NCBI GenBank assembly: GCA_012514775.1
Contig: JAAYZQ010000482.1
Span: forward strand, 1-16,173
Origin: Anaerolineaceae bacterium
GTDB lineage: Bacteria; Chloroflexota; Anaerolineae; JAAYZQ01
DNA: 16,173 nucleotides
Direction: 5' to 3'
In this document: positions 8,286 to 16,072 of the stretch, in pieces
Layout of the letters: every line of letters begins with the position of its first letter
Position numbering within the stretch: position 1 is the stretch's first letter
The notes under the pieces: generated by a model
What the model was told of the DNA's origin: nothing
The model's database searches: none
The model's input: only the letters and a program-made list of their open reading frames with translations
Position numbers and translations under genes: made by a program

Positions 8286-9224
8286 TTACCGCCGCGGGGT
8301 CAATGCCGCAACCGCCCTTCGCAGCCGGTCTGCGGCCCGCCGGGCCCAGAGCCTGAGCCGCCGCGTGGAAAAGATCTGGTCGCCATATCGCCGGGCCAGG
8401 TCCTCGGCGGCCTCGCCCATCAGCACCGGCCGCGCGGCCTGCGCCTCCAGTTCCTCCCTGTTTCGCGACAGCCACAGGTACAGGTCGGCCTCGGTGCGGC
8501 GCGGGAACTCGCCCAGGATCTGCCGCTCGCGCATGATCTGGACGATGGGCTCGTAGCGGATGTCACACCAGATGGCCGCCGCCTCTTCCAGCGACAGCTC
8601 TCGTTGGTCCACGTCGGACAGGATGTGCTGGTAGGCCTTGATCTCGCACAGGAGATCCTCGTAGCCGCCGGCCTGGGTGAGTTGGATGTCCAGGGCGGGC
8701 CGCAGGCGATCGATGTGCGTCTGCTCCAGGAATCCATCGCGGGCCAGCCGGGACAATGTCTCATCCACGTCCGAGTCGGGCCGCAACGGCACCAGTGTGT
8801 CGTATTCCCAGACGTGGGCCTTGATGGTCCGCCTGCCGAGTTGCCGGGCGACTGACACGCGGTGGTTGCCATCGCGCACGAAAAAGATCTCGCCCACGCG
8901 ATAGAGCTCTACAGGCGGCACGTCTCTGCCTGCGGCCATCACGCGCTCGATGTGCTCCCAGCGCTGCTGCAGGTGGTCGCGCCGGGGGAAAAAGGCCCGG
9001 GTAAAGTCGCTGTAGCGGCCCACGCTGCCGGCGATCTGGTCCAGGGGAACGTCCTGGAGGTCCGCGTAGTGCACATCCTCCAGCCGCAGCTTGCGGCTGA
9101 CCTGCTCAAAGCTCAACAGGTCGGTGGAGTGCTGCATGAGGGTCGCCAGGGCATCCTGAAGAAAGGCAGCCCGCCGTGCTTCCTTCCACCGCGGGCTGCC
9201 GGAGCTGGCCGGGACCTCACTCAT
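8286..9224 (-). CDS. ParB-like nuclease-fold protein, DUF4032-like (312 aa)
   Basis: ATG at 9224 has a GGGAG site and lies 17 bases after the stop of the secreted Asp-box gene, so the two are probably co-transcribed. Residues about 101-140 hold the ParB/sulfiredoxin-like core: VPPVELYRVGEIFFVRDGNHRVSVARQLG, quoted in parts as VELYRVGEIFFVRDGN then HRVSVARQLGRR. The key DGNHR is at 118-122. The second half contains LTQAGGYEDLLCEIKAYQH (182-200) and FPRRTEADLYLWLSRNREE (240-258), which I associate with DUF4032-type proteins. The C-terminus is Arg-rich (RRLRLWARRAADRLRR), suggesting nucleic-acid binding. The molecular role is not established for such proteins. It is not the chromosomal partition ParB: the usual central helix-turn-helix is not evident and no ParA is adjacent. 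A regulator or nucleotide-dependent switch is possible. Confidence 0.85.
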   Translation of the reverse strand: MSEVPASSGSPRWKEARRAAFLQDALATLMQHSTDLLSFEQVSRKLRLEDVHYADLQDVPLDQIAGSVGRYSDFTRAFFPRRDHLQQRWEHIERVMAAGRDVPPVELYRVGEIFFVRDGNHRVSVARQLGRRTIKAHVWEYDTLVPLRPDSDVDETLSRLARDGFLEQTHIDRLRPALDIQLTQAGGYEDLLCEIKAYQHILSDVDQRELSLEEAAAIWCDIRYEPIVQIMRERQILGEFPRRTEADLYLWLSRNREELEAQAARPVLMGEAAEDLARRYGDQIFSTRRLRLWARRAADRLRRAVAALTPRR

Positions 9225-9241
9225 GGCGGCTCCCGGCTGCC

Positions 9242-12200
9242 TCAGGACCCGCCCTTGAGGATGAGGGGCAGGAACTCGCGGCGGTAGACCGGCGCCGGCC
9301 GCTCCACCACCAGGGAGACGTCGTCGACGTACATGGCCGTGCGGCCGCCCGCCCAGTCGTTCGAGGTGCCAAAGTGGAGCCGGATGGACAGGCCCGCATA
9401 GGCGGACAGGTCAAAGGTGTGGTGCTGCCACTCCTGGGCGTTGGACAGTTGCCAGAAGAGCGTGTCCAGGATGGCCCCGCTGTCCGCGTCGAGGACGAGC
9501 AGGTATTGGGCGCCGCCCGCCGTGGGAGCAGCCGGCGCGGGGTCCGAGACCCTGCCTTCGGGGAAAACCTGGTCCCGGGCGAGGAGGGCCGGCTCGCTGG
9601 AGACCGGGTAGATGCTGAAGCGCAGGGTGGCCGCCAGGGCATCCGCCGGGATGGTGACCGCCTGGCGGGCGGACGAGTAGGCTGCCAGGTCCTCGGGGCC
9701 GTCGTCGATGCCAACGCGCGCCGAGTGGAGCCGGTGGTAGGCCAGCCGCCCGGTGTAAGCGGCCGGCCAGGCGGTGTTGGGGAACTCCCAGCCGCTGCCT
9801 GCCTCAAAGCCGCCATCCACGATGATGTCGCGGGCCGTCGTGGTATAGCGCCACACGCCGTCGCCCGGGGAGGTGTACCCCCGCTCCGTGGCGACATGGA
9901 CGCTGCCCTGGCGAGTGGGGAGCAGCTCGGTCAGCGTGAGCCCGCCGGGCGGCTGGCCGACGAACGTCCACGACAGGCCGCCGTCCAGCGAGCGATAGAG
10001 GTCCTGCGGCGTGAGGGCGTAGGCGGCCCGGTCGCCCGGCGAGAAGGCCACGCGCCTGGCGCCATCGGGCAGCCCCACGCCGGCCGGCTGCCAGGTGATT
10101 CCGCCGTCGGTGGAGCGCCACAGGCCGGCGTGGACGTCGCCGACCGGCTGCTCCATCCAGGTGGCGGTGGCCAAAACCACGGGGTCCGCGGCATAGGCCG
10201 GGGAAACGGCCAGGGAGGTTACCGACAGCCCGGCCACCAGCCCCGAGGCCGCGGGCTCCCAGACGCCGGCACCGGGCGGCAGGCGCCAGGCGCCGTCACC
10301 ACCGGCCAGCAGCGTGCCGTCGGGCAGCAGAGCCACCAGTTGCGCCGGGCCACTGGTGCCCTCCGGCCAGGCGCCCACTGCGGACCAGGTGTCGCCCCCG
10401 TCCTGCGATCGGATCACCTGGCCCTCAGCCGCGGCAAACACGGTGCGGTCGCTCGCATAGCCGGGCGAGATCACCAGGCCGTTGATATAGCCGGTGCCAT
10501 GGACCTGCTCCCATTCCGCGCCGCCATTGACGGTGCGATAGATGTTGGCCCCGATGCTCTCCTGGCTGACCAGGGAGGCAAAGATGGTGCGGTCCTGGGC
10601 AAAGGCCGGCGAGATGGCGAGGGACGAGGCGCGATAGGTGGACATCGACTGCAGGCCAAGGGGGAACCAACTCGCGCCGCGGTCCTGGCTGCCATAGATG
10701 CCATACCGGTAGGCGCCGGTGATGAGCAGGCTCTCGTCGTGGGTCGCGGCCAGGGGACCGCCCGACAGCGTGACCAGCTCTTCGGCCAGGTTCCAGGAGT
10801 TGCCGCCATCCACGGTGCGATACACCCCCTGCTCGGTGCCGGCCAGGAGCACGGCGTGGCCCGGCCAGCCGGGAGAGATGGCCAGCGCCTGGACCCGCAG
10901 CCCCGGGTAGGAGGCGACGGGCGACCAGGTGAGGCCGCCGTCGCGAGAGACGGCCACGCCGGCAGCGCTCCCGGCAAAGGCGGTCCCGTCGGTGGCGAAC
11001 TCGGGCGACAGGACCAGGGCAGTCACCTGGGTTGGCGCGCCGGGCAGCGTGGCGCCGGTCCAGGTCGCGCCGCCGTCGTCGCTGACATAGACGGCGTCGC
11101 CGCCGGCCAACACTGTCGCGTCGGCCGCGAAGCCGGGAGAGATGGCCAGGCTGATCACGGGCTCTGTCAGGACGCGGGTCCAGCTCACACCCCAATCCGA
11201 GGTCCGGTACAGGCCGTCCCAGCTACCGACAAAGGCCGTGCCGTCCACGGCAAAGCTGGGCGAGTAGGCCATGGGGCCGGATGCGGGCACGCTATGATCC
11301 GTCGTCCAGTGGATGCCGCCGTCGTGGCTCTGGTGCAGGCCGCTCCATGCGCCGCTGGCCATGACGTGGCCGCTGGTCGCGAAATCGGGCGCGACGGCCA
11401 CCTGGTTGATAGAGCCAGGGGGGCCGGCGTAGAGCCGGCCGACCCAGGTCCACGTCCGGCCGCCATCCGTGGAGCGCAACAGCCCGCCCCAGGTGGCGGC
11501 AAAGACGATGCCATCGCTGTCGAAATCGGGCGAGAAAGCATAGCCGTGGACGGCGGAGGCGTTGGCGATGCTTTCGGCGCCACTGGCCGATGGCTGCCAG
11601 GTCTGCCCCCCGTCCTCCGAGCGCATGATGCCCAGGCCGCTCTGCCCGCCGCCCCGATGCTGGATCCAGTCGCCGCTGAAGGCCACACCGTCGGCCGGGA
11701 AGGCCGGCGAGACGGCCAGCGTCATGGACCGGCCGCCGCGCGGGCCGTTGCCCTGCCAGGTGCCCGGCTCGGCCGGTCCTCCCTGGGCCACCTCGTTGCG
11801 CCACAGGGTCCCGGAGCGCAGCGAAGCGGACAGGCCGCCGGTACCCCCGGCATACAGGGCCAGCGAGACGCCCGGCGCCGAGGCCAGGGCCGGGACGCTG
11901 GTGGCTTCCAGGTCCGTGCCCACGGGCGCCCACGTGTCGCCGCCGTTCGTGGAGCGGTAGACGGCGGTGGCGCCCTGGGTGCCGTAGACGACGCCGGCCA
12001 GAACGGAGCCATCGTGGGCAAAGGCAAGGGAGGTATAGATGCGCTGCGAGCCACCTGTCGACGCGGGAATGCCCGTGTCCAGGAGCTGCCAGGTCATGCC
12101 GCCATCGGTGGAACGATAGAGGTCACCGGCGGCCGTGGGCTCGGCCCTGACGCCGGCGTAGGCCGTCTGGCTGGCACCAAAGGCCGGCGAGACGGCCAGC

Positions 12201-13915
12201 GCCGTCACCGGCGAGGGGAGGACGCCTGTCCAGGTAGTGCCGCCGTCAGCCGAGCGTTGCACGCCGGCGTCGTCGGTGCCGGCCAGGAGCACCCGGTCCA
12301 CGGCATAGTTGGGCGAGGGGCGGAGAACCGTGGCGTGCACCCCGGGGGCCAGGGAGGCCCAGGTGTCGCCGCCGTCGTGGGACACGAACAGGCCCAGGGC
12401 CGACGAATAGGTAAACTCCGAGATCCAGACGGTGCGGTCGTCGGCGTAAGCGGGCGACACGGCCAGGGCGCGAAAGATGCGATCCGACCGCACCTCTTCC
12501 CAGTTCTGCCCGTCGTCGGTGGAGCGGTGCACGCCGCCGTCGGCGTAGCCGTGCTGGCCGAGGGTGCCCGACGCGGCAAAGGCCGTCAGATCTTCCGCAA
12601 AGGCCGGGGAAAAGGCCACCTCCTCCACCCGCTCCAGCCGGCCCGAGACGTCCTTCCACGTCTGGCCGGCGTCGACCGACAGATGCAGGCTCCCGTTGCC
12701 CTCGTAAGGCGCTCCGGTGTCCATGCGCATCTGGTCGAAATAGGTGGTTCCGGCCAGCAGGATCGAGGGGTCCCCGGGGGCGACGGCGAGGGCCTGGACG
12801 TTGAGACGGGCCGGGCCGCGGTCGTGGCGGTACCAGTGGACGCCCGAATCGTTGGAATGATAGATGCCTGCGCTCGTGGCCGCAAAGGCCGACGGGTCCC
12901 AGGAGCCCGCCGGGCCGAGGGCCAGGGCATAGACCGCGGCCCCCACAAAGCCGCCCTTGTAGGCCTCGGCCGGGTCGTACCAGCCGGCCGGCGACCAGGT
13001 GGCGCCGCCGTCCTCCGAGCGGTAGGGGCCGGGATCGACCGTGCTGGCGGCCATGATGATGGGGCTGCCCGGGCCAAAGGTCGGCGAGAAGCAGATGGTG
13101 TGTTGCCCGCCTGCGCCCAGGGTGAGGGTCCCGGGAGACCAGGAGGACCCACCGTCGTCGGAGACGTACAGCTGCCCGTCGGCCTGGCCCACGGCCAAAA
13201 GCAGGGGCTCCTCGGCATAGTTGGGCGAGACGGCAAAGGTGCTGAGGAGCACGCCGGGGCCGGCCGGATTCCAGGTCGTGCCGCCGTCCACCGACTTGTA
13301 GAGGCCATCGTCGGGGACGAGGGCAAAGAGCGTGTCGTCGGTCGGGTAGGCGGGCGAGAAGGCCAGGGCCGCGACGGCATGGGCCGCGAACCAGCCGCCC
13401 GGCTGGGCGAACGTGTCGCCGCCGTCGGTGGAGACAAAGGTCTGCGTGCCGCCGACGACGTACAGCGTCCGGTCGGTGGCAAAGTCGGGCGAGATGGCCA
13501 GGCCGGGCGGGGTTGGCAGGTCCGTCCAGGCGGGGCTCTTGTCCTGCCAGGTCAGGCCCTCGTCCGTGGAGCGGTGGAGGCGATAGCCGGTGGGCCACAT
13601 GCCCTCCGTGACAAAGACCGTCGCGTCCTGGGCATAGCCCGGCGAGAGGGCCAGGGCGACGACGACCCAGCCATCGGGGCTGACCCGGTGCCAGGAGCCG
13701 CCGCTGTCCACCGTGCGGTAGACCCCCTGGCTGCGCAGCCCGGCAAAGGCCGTGTGATCGACCGGGTAGTCGGGCGACATGGCCACGGCCGCCACGCTGC
13801 CTCCGTCAGGACCGGGGACCGATTGCCAGGGACCTTCGGCGGCGTGACCGGGGGCCGCCAAGACCAGGGCGAGGAGCATTGCCATGCCCAGAGCAGAATT
13901 GACCGTACGCTTCAT
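9242..13915 (-). CDS. Secreted Asp-box (BNR/sortilin-type) beta-propeller protein, 1557 aa
   Basis: ATG at 13915 follows a strong GGAGGTGA site. The N-terminus MKRTVNSALGMAMLLALVLA followed by APGHA is a classic signal peptide, with cleavage likely after residue 25. From there to about residue 1330 I count about 25 Asp-boxes of the form RSxDGGxTW (e.g. KSVDGGTTWN, RSTDGGMTWQ, RSEDGGQTWQ), each preceded by an LAVSPAYAxDxTVFA-type phrase. This is the pattern of BNR/Vps10 (sortilin)-like propellers, enough for several blades or more than one propeller. Residues about 1335-1540 form a separate jelly-roll-like module, from DGGFEAGSGWEFPNTAW to TAMYVDDVSLVVERP, resembling carbohydrate-binding domains. 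The end REFLPLILKGGS looks like a short C-terminal sorting or anchoring tail. Sialidase active-site residues were not identified, so glycan or protein binding outside the cell is more likely than hydrolysis. It heads an operon with the ParB-like gene. Confidence 0.92.
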   Translation of the reverse strand: MKRTVNSALGMAMLLALVLAAPGHAAEGPWQSVPGPDGGSVAAVAMSPDYPVDHTAFAGLRSQGVYRTVDSGGSWHRVSPDGWVVVALALSPGYAQDATVFVTEGMWPTGYRLHRSTDEGLTWQDKSPAWTDLPTPPGLAISPDFATDRTLYVVGGTQTFVSTDGGDTFAQPGGWFAAHAVAALAFSPAYPTDDTLFALVPDDGLYKSVDGGTTWNPAGPGVLLSTFAVSPNYAEEPLLLAVGQADGQLYVSDDGGSSWSPGTLTLGAGGQHTICFSPTFGPGSPIIMAASTVDPGPYRSEDGGATWSPAGWYDPAEAYKGGFVGAAVYALALGPAGSWDPSAFAATSAGIYHSNDSGVHWYRHDRGPARLNVQALAVAPGDPSILLAGTTYFDQMRMDTGAPYEGNGSLHLSVDAGQTWKDVSGRLERVEEVAFSPAFAEDLTAFAASGTLGQHGYADGGVHRSTDDGQNWEEVRSDRIFRALAVSPAYADDRTVWISEFTYSSALGLFVSHDGGDTWASLAPGVHATVLRPSPNYAVDRVLLAGTDDAGVQRSADGGTTWTGVLPSPVTALAVSPAFGASQTAYAGVRAEPTAAGDLYRSTDGGMTWQLLDTGIPASTGGSQRIYTSLAFAHDGSVLAGVVYGTQGATAVYRSTNGGDTWAPVGTDLEATSVPALASAPGVSLALYAGGTGGLSASLRSGTLWRNEVAQGGPAEPGTWQGNGPRGGRSMTLAVSPAFPADGVAFSGDWIQHRGGGQSGLGIMRSEDGGQTWQPSASGAESIANASAVHGYAFSPDFDSDGIVFAATWGGLLRSTDGGRTWTWVGRLYAGPPGSINQVAVAPDFATSGHVMASGAWSGLHQSHDGGIHWTTDHSVPASGPMAYSPSFAVDGTAFVGSWDGLYRTSDWGVSWTRVLTEPVISLAISPGFAADATVLAGGDAVYVSDDGGATWTGATLPGAPTQVTALVLSPEFATDGTAFAGSAAGVAVSRDGGLTWSPVASYPGLRVQALAISPGWPGHAVLLAGTEQGVYRTVDGGNSWNLAEELVTLSGGPLAATHDESLLITGAYRYGIYGSQDRGASWFPLGLQSMSTYRASSLAISPAFAQDRTIFASLVSQESIGANIYRTVNGGAEWEQVHGTGYINGLVISPGYASDRTVFAAAEGQVIRSQDGGDTWSAVGAWPEGTSGPAQLVALLPDGTLLAGGDGAWRLPPGAGVWEPAASGLVAGLSVTSLAVSPAYAADPVVLATATWMEQPVGDVHAGLWRSTDGGITWQPAGVGLPDGARRVAFSPGDRAAYALTPQDLYRSLDGGLSWTFVGQPPGGLTLTELLPTRQGSVHVATERGYTSPGDGVWRYTTTARDIIVDGGFEAGSGWEFPNTAWPAAYTGRLAYHRLHSARVGIDDGPEDLAAYSSARQAVTIPADALAATLRFSIYPVSSEPALLARDQVFPEGRVSDPAPAAPTAGGAQYLLVLDADSGAILDTLFWQLSNAQEWQHHTFDLSAYAGLSIRLHFGTSNDWAGGRTAMYVDDVSLVVERPAPVYRREFLPLILKGGS

Positions 13916-13961
13916 GCTTCACCTCCGGAGCCTTTGCCTGGAGAACAGAGCCGTCTACACA

Positions 13962-13990
13962 ATCATAGCACGGATAGAGCGAAAAGGCAA
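13962..13990 (-). promoter_or_regulatory. Promoter for the Asp-box protein gene
   Basis: On the minus strand, -35 TTGCCT (13990-13985, 4 of 6) is followed after 17 bases by -10 TATGAT (13967-13962, 5 of 6). The predicted start near 13955 gives a leader of about 40 nt that contains the GGAGGTGA ribosome-binding site of the gene at 13915. Confidence 0.65.
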
Positions 13991-14029
13991 TACTCCCTTC
14001 GGAGGCACGTGCTTGCCCCCAGGGCCTAA

Positions 14030-14233
14030 GCCCTGCTCACGCCGAGAAGTGACGGGTGGCTCGAGCCCTGGGTGATCATGGTTCAGGTTATCAACCATGC
14101 GACCGAGCACCGGGAGCAGATCAACAGCATTCTCTGCTCCCTGGGCGTGACCCCTCCAGGCCTCGATGGCTGGAGCTATGGCGAGGCGAGGGAGGCGTTC
14201 ATCCCTATCGGCGGCGAGGATGCAGCCCGGTAA
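14030..14233 (+). pseudogene. Truncated DinB-family protein, C-terminal remnant
   Basis: The plus strand is open from 14030 to the TAA at 14231, and from the first ATG (14078) would encode 51 aa. The segment EPWVIMVQVINHATEHREQI followed by LCSLGVTPPGLDGWSYGEA is like the final helix region of DinB/YfiT-type proteins, whose HxxxH-type motif (NHATEHR) contributes metal ligands. Family-like residues (EPWVIM) precede the ATG. No ribosome-binding site is present there, and the N-terminal three quarters of a normal protein of about 150-170 aa are missing because a stop lies at 14027. I read this as a decayed 3' end, not a functional small gene. It faces the dodecin gene tail to tail. Confidence 0.55.
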
Positions 14234-14248
14234 GTGCTGCATCCTCGC
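14214..14248. terminator. Perfect 13-bp hairpin between convergent genes
   Basis: GCGAGGATGCAGC (14214-14226) is perfectly complementary to GCTGCATCCTCGC (14236-14248), with a 9-base loop that contains the TAA of the DinB remnant. It lies between converging reading frames, the usual place for a bidirectional terminator. Neither side has a good T tract, so termination efficiency is uncertain. Confidence 0.5.
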
Positions 14249-14283
14249 TCTTGACCGCCGTACGCCGAGCGCCCGTCCTTTGC

Positions 14284-14493
14284 TCAGTCGCGCTCCGCTT
14301 CGATGACGAACGTCAGATTGGCATTGACCCGGTACTTGACCACCGTGTCCGCTTCGACGACGGCCTGCACCTCTTTGACATAGACGTGCCTGATCCCACG
14401 CACCGTCACGGCGGCTTCGGTCACTGCCGACTGGATGGCGGCTTCGATGCTGTCTCCCTCGGCCAATACCTCGATCACCTTTGCGATTGACAT
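14284..14493 (-). CDS. Dodecin family flavin-binding protein (69 aa)
   Basis: Start ATG 14493 with AAAGGAG seven bases upstream; the frame extends further upstream but only this start fits the family. The sequence MSIAKVIEVLAEGDSIEAAI, then GIRHVYVKEVQAVVE, then YRVNANLTFVIE matches the dodecin pattern of one strand, a helix and two strands, and the length of about 65-70 aa is right. Dodecins form hollow dodecamers that bind flavins or related ligands and buffer free flavin in the cytoplasm. The aromatic residue that normally stacks on the isoalloxazine ring (Trp in the usual G-A-W-V-K-E context) is Tyr38 here. This may change ligand preference or point to a calcium-dodecin-like subtype. It is followed by a hairpin. 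No clear promoter of its own was found, although a TTGACA lies at 14603-14598; read-through from the membrane-protein gene is possible. Confidence 0.9.
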   Translation of the reverse strand: MSIAKVIEVLAEGDSIEAAIQSAVTEAAVTVRGIRHVYVKEVQAVVEADTVVKYRVNANLTFVIEAERD

Positions 14494-14644
14494 TGCCTTC
14501 TCCTTTCTTGCTCTCCAGGTGAACCCATGCAGCAGACCCGACCCTCGATCTGCTGTTCGAAAAACCAGAGAACCGCTCGCCAGGCGGAAAGCGGCACTGT
14601 CAACAACACCTTCGCGCACGATCGATGGCCCAAGGGGCGGACGG

Positions 14645-15316
14645 CTAATTCCCCTTCTCCTTGTCGAGTTCAGAAACAATGCCCAAACTTGCCAGTTCAC
14701 CGCTCTTAAGTAGCATCCAGAGGCTCTCCAGACTGTCGGAGCGCGTGTGGTGGATGCTGCTGCCCTCTACCAGCGCACCGGCAGTACCCCCCACCAGGGC
14801 AACGTCGAGCCAAAGCCTGGGCCAATCAAAGCCCGCCAGCAGAAAGTAGGAATTCACAGCCGCCGCAATCGTCCATCCCACGGCGATGACACGTGTCAGG
14901 TTCATCTCGGCGTGAAGCTTGGTGAACCACGCCCCCGCCTTGGGCAGCTTTTGATTGATGACTTCGAACTTGTAGCCAAACGAAGGGTCGGACGGCTTGT
15001 GTGTGGAATCGACGATAGATCGTGCGAGACCACCGCCCGACCGCCACCGGCGCCAGCAGGCAGGGATCTGCCACACGCCGTTGAGCACGATGGCCAGCAC
15101 GTAGGCCAGGGCGATCCACAACAGGGCCGTCCAGATACCCGGACCTGGATTGTCGCTGCCGAAGGCGGCCCGGACCTCTGCGATCGCGGGGCCCGGCCCC
15201 ACGGCGGCGACCCAGAGGCTCACGAGGACGACCGAGCCGGGCACGATGCGCCCCAGGATGTCGTAGGAGATCTGAGGGACCACTTCGGCGATCGCCCCCA
15301 GGTCAGAGTTTGCCAT
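14645..15316 (-). CDS. Putative four-helix membrane protein of unknown function (223 aa)
   Basis: ATG 15316 has AAGAGGT five bases upstream. Hydrophobic segments are visible at about residues 22-40 (GRIVPGSVVLVSLWVAAVG), 60-80, 141-161 and 167-184. A cytosol-like basic loop (residues 88-140) lies between helices two and three and carries ACWRRWRSGG and FTKLHAEMNLTR. The N-terminal phrase PQISYDILGRIVPG resembles a short amphipathic entry helix seen in various uncharacterised bacterial membrane proteins. The C-terminus is soluble and charged (ELDKEKGN). I do not recognise a named family and assign no function. It has a near-perfect promoter of its own and is 151 bases upstream of the dodecin gene, which it could share a transcript with. 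Confidence 0.75.
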   Translation of the reverse strand: MANSDLGAIAEVVPQISYDILGRIVPGSVVLVSLWVAAVGPGPAIAEVRAAFGSDNPGPGIWTALLWIALAYVLAIVLNGVWQIPACWRRWRSGGGLARSIVDSTHKPSDPSFGYKFEVINQKLPKAGAWFTKLHAEMNLTRVIAVGWTIAAAVNSYFLLAGFDWPRLWLDVALVGGTAGALVEGSSIHHTRSDSLESLWMLLKSGELASLGIVSELDKEKGN

Positions 15317-15403
15317 TTGCTACCTCTTGGATGGTCAAACAAACGAGCAACTGCGATGCGGGTGCGGTGCAGGTCAGAGGCAGGACGTTGCCACCATGGC
15401 ACG

Positions 15404-15432
15404 AGTATACCACGGCCTGGCGGCCCTGTCAA
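15404..15432 (-). promoter_or_regulatory. Near-consensus promoter for the membrane-protein gene
   Basis: On the minus strand, -35 TTGACA (15432-15427, 6 of 6) is separated by 17 bases from -10 TATACT (15409-15404, 5 of 6). The predicted start near 15397 leaves a leader of about 80 nt before ATG 15316. Confidence 0.75.
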
Positions 15433-15653
15433 TCGCGCGGGAACGCAGTCGGGCGGTTGCCCATGCCGGCCGCCGCTCGTTCACACGGCAATGCGCGGCG
15501 CGGCGGTCCGGCGGGGCTGAACCCGTCCGGTACGAAGAAAACCGAATGAGTCCTATCCGTGGTCGTAATCGCCTGAATCACCAATTCACGCACCTGGCTG
15601 CCCAATCAAATGCGCGCGAAATTCGTTTGGATATTGTATAAAGGAGGTGCAAG
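15433..15653. other. Intergenic DNA between divergent genes
   Basis: The whole gap from 15317 to 15653 (337 bases) holds the minus-strand promoter described separately and, at its right end, the strong AAGGAGGTG ribosome-binding site (15641-15649) of the 85-aa gene. The last 100 bases are less GC-rich than the surroundings. I found no RNA gene, and no plus-strand -35/-10 pair of acceptable quality. Confidence 0.5.
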
Positions 15654-15911
15654 ATGAGCAACATCGGATGGCACAAGAAACGGCGGTTGGGCGAGACGTT
15701 ACAGGTACTGCGGATCGGTGACTGGTTCGTGTGGGCCTTTGCAGCCCCCGGTGGGAAATGGAGGATGATGTCGCCCTATCCTGCCTTCTCGCACGAGGAC
15801 ATGATGTTGACCAGCGCCGAGCTCGACGCCGAGGCCGACGTTCTCGCGGAGGCGATGCAGAGCTGGAGACAGGCCCTGGGTATGGTGCGCGTGGAAAGAA
15901 AGATACGATAG
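15654..15911 (+). CDS. Small hypothetical protein (85 aa)
   Basis: ATG 15654 follows AAGGAGGTG with five bases between, an excellent ribosome-binding site that fixes the start. The product begins MSNIGWHKKRRLGETLQVLR. It has an aromatic middle (GDWFVWAFAAPGGKWRMMSP) and an acidic predicted helix (SAELDAEADVLAEAMQSW), and ends KIR at TAG 15909. There is no signal peptide or membrane segment, and no family was recognised. The only plus-strand intact gene in the window, divergent from the membrane-protein gene. The same frame remains open and coding-like for 45 codons after the TAG, so the original gene may have been longer. Confidence 0.65.
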   Translation: MSNIGWHKKRRLGETLQVLRIGDWFVWAFAAPGGKWRMMSPYPAFSHEDMMLTSAELDAEADVLAEAMQSWRQALGMVRVERKIR

Positions 15912-16049
15912 ACTGTTCAGCCAGTCCCAGAGCCCTTCCTGGTGCTGCTGCCGCCCATCAGCCTTGTATGGGCAGACGAGAAGACATATTCACGCCTGGC
16001 TGCGGACGTTGCGCAGGAACTGGAGCGCCAGGAAGCATACAGGGATTGA
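15912..16049 (+). other. Coding-like in-frame continuation after the 85-aa gene's stop
   Basis: Directly after TAG 15909-15911 the same frame stays open for 45 codons to TGA at 16047. It reads FLVLLPPISLVWADEKTYSR and then LAADVAQELERQEAYRD, a plausible strand followed by a helix. GC occupies the third position in 29 of 45 codons. A GTG at 15942 could start a 35-aa peptide, but no ribosome-binding site is visible. Either a nonsense mutation shortened a protein of about 130 aa, or this is the tail of another decayed gene. Confidence 0.35.
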
Positions 16050-16072
16050 GCTGAACTGCGCTATGCTGCGGC

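Noticed and set aside
9300..13900. CRISPR-like appearance of regularly spaced similar DNA blocks
   Set aside because: The spacing and variation follow the codons of the Asp-box protein repeats; units are not identical and lie inside a gene.
9176..14029. A 1617-codon open frame on the plus strand, antisense to the Asp-box gene
   Set aside because: It mirrors a repetitive, GC3-rich gene, and its translation is a low-complexity mix of G, R, A, D and V without domains. The minus-strand frame has a signal peptide, a ribosome-binding site, a promoter and coherent Asp-box repeats.
14598..14603. TTGACA upstream of the dodecin as a promoter -35
   Set aside because: No acceptable -10 hexamer occurs 16-18 bases downstream.
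14494..14700. N-terminal extension of the dodecin
   Set aside because: The family starts at MSIAKVIEV, which has its own ribosome-binding site. The upstream residues do not resemble dodecins.
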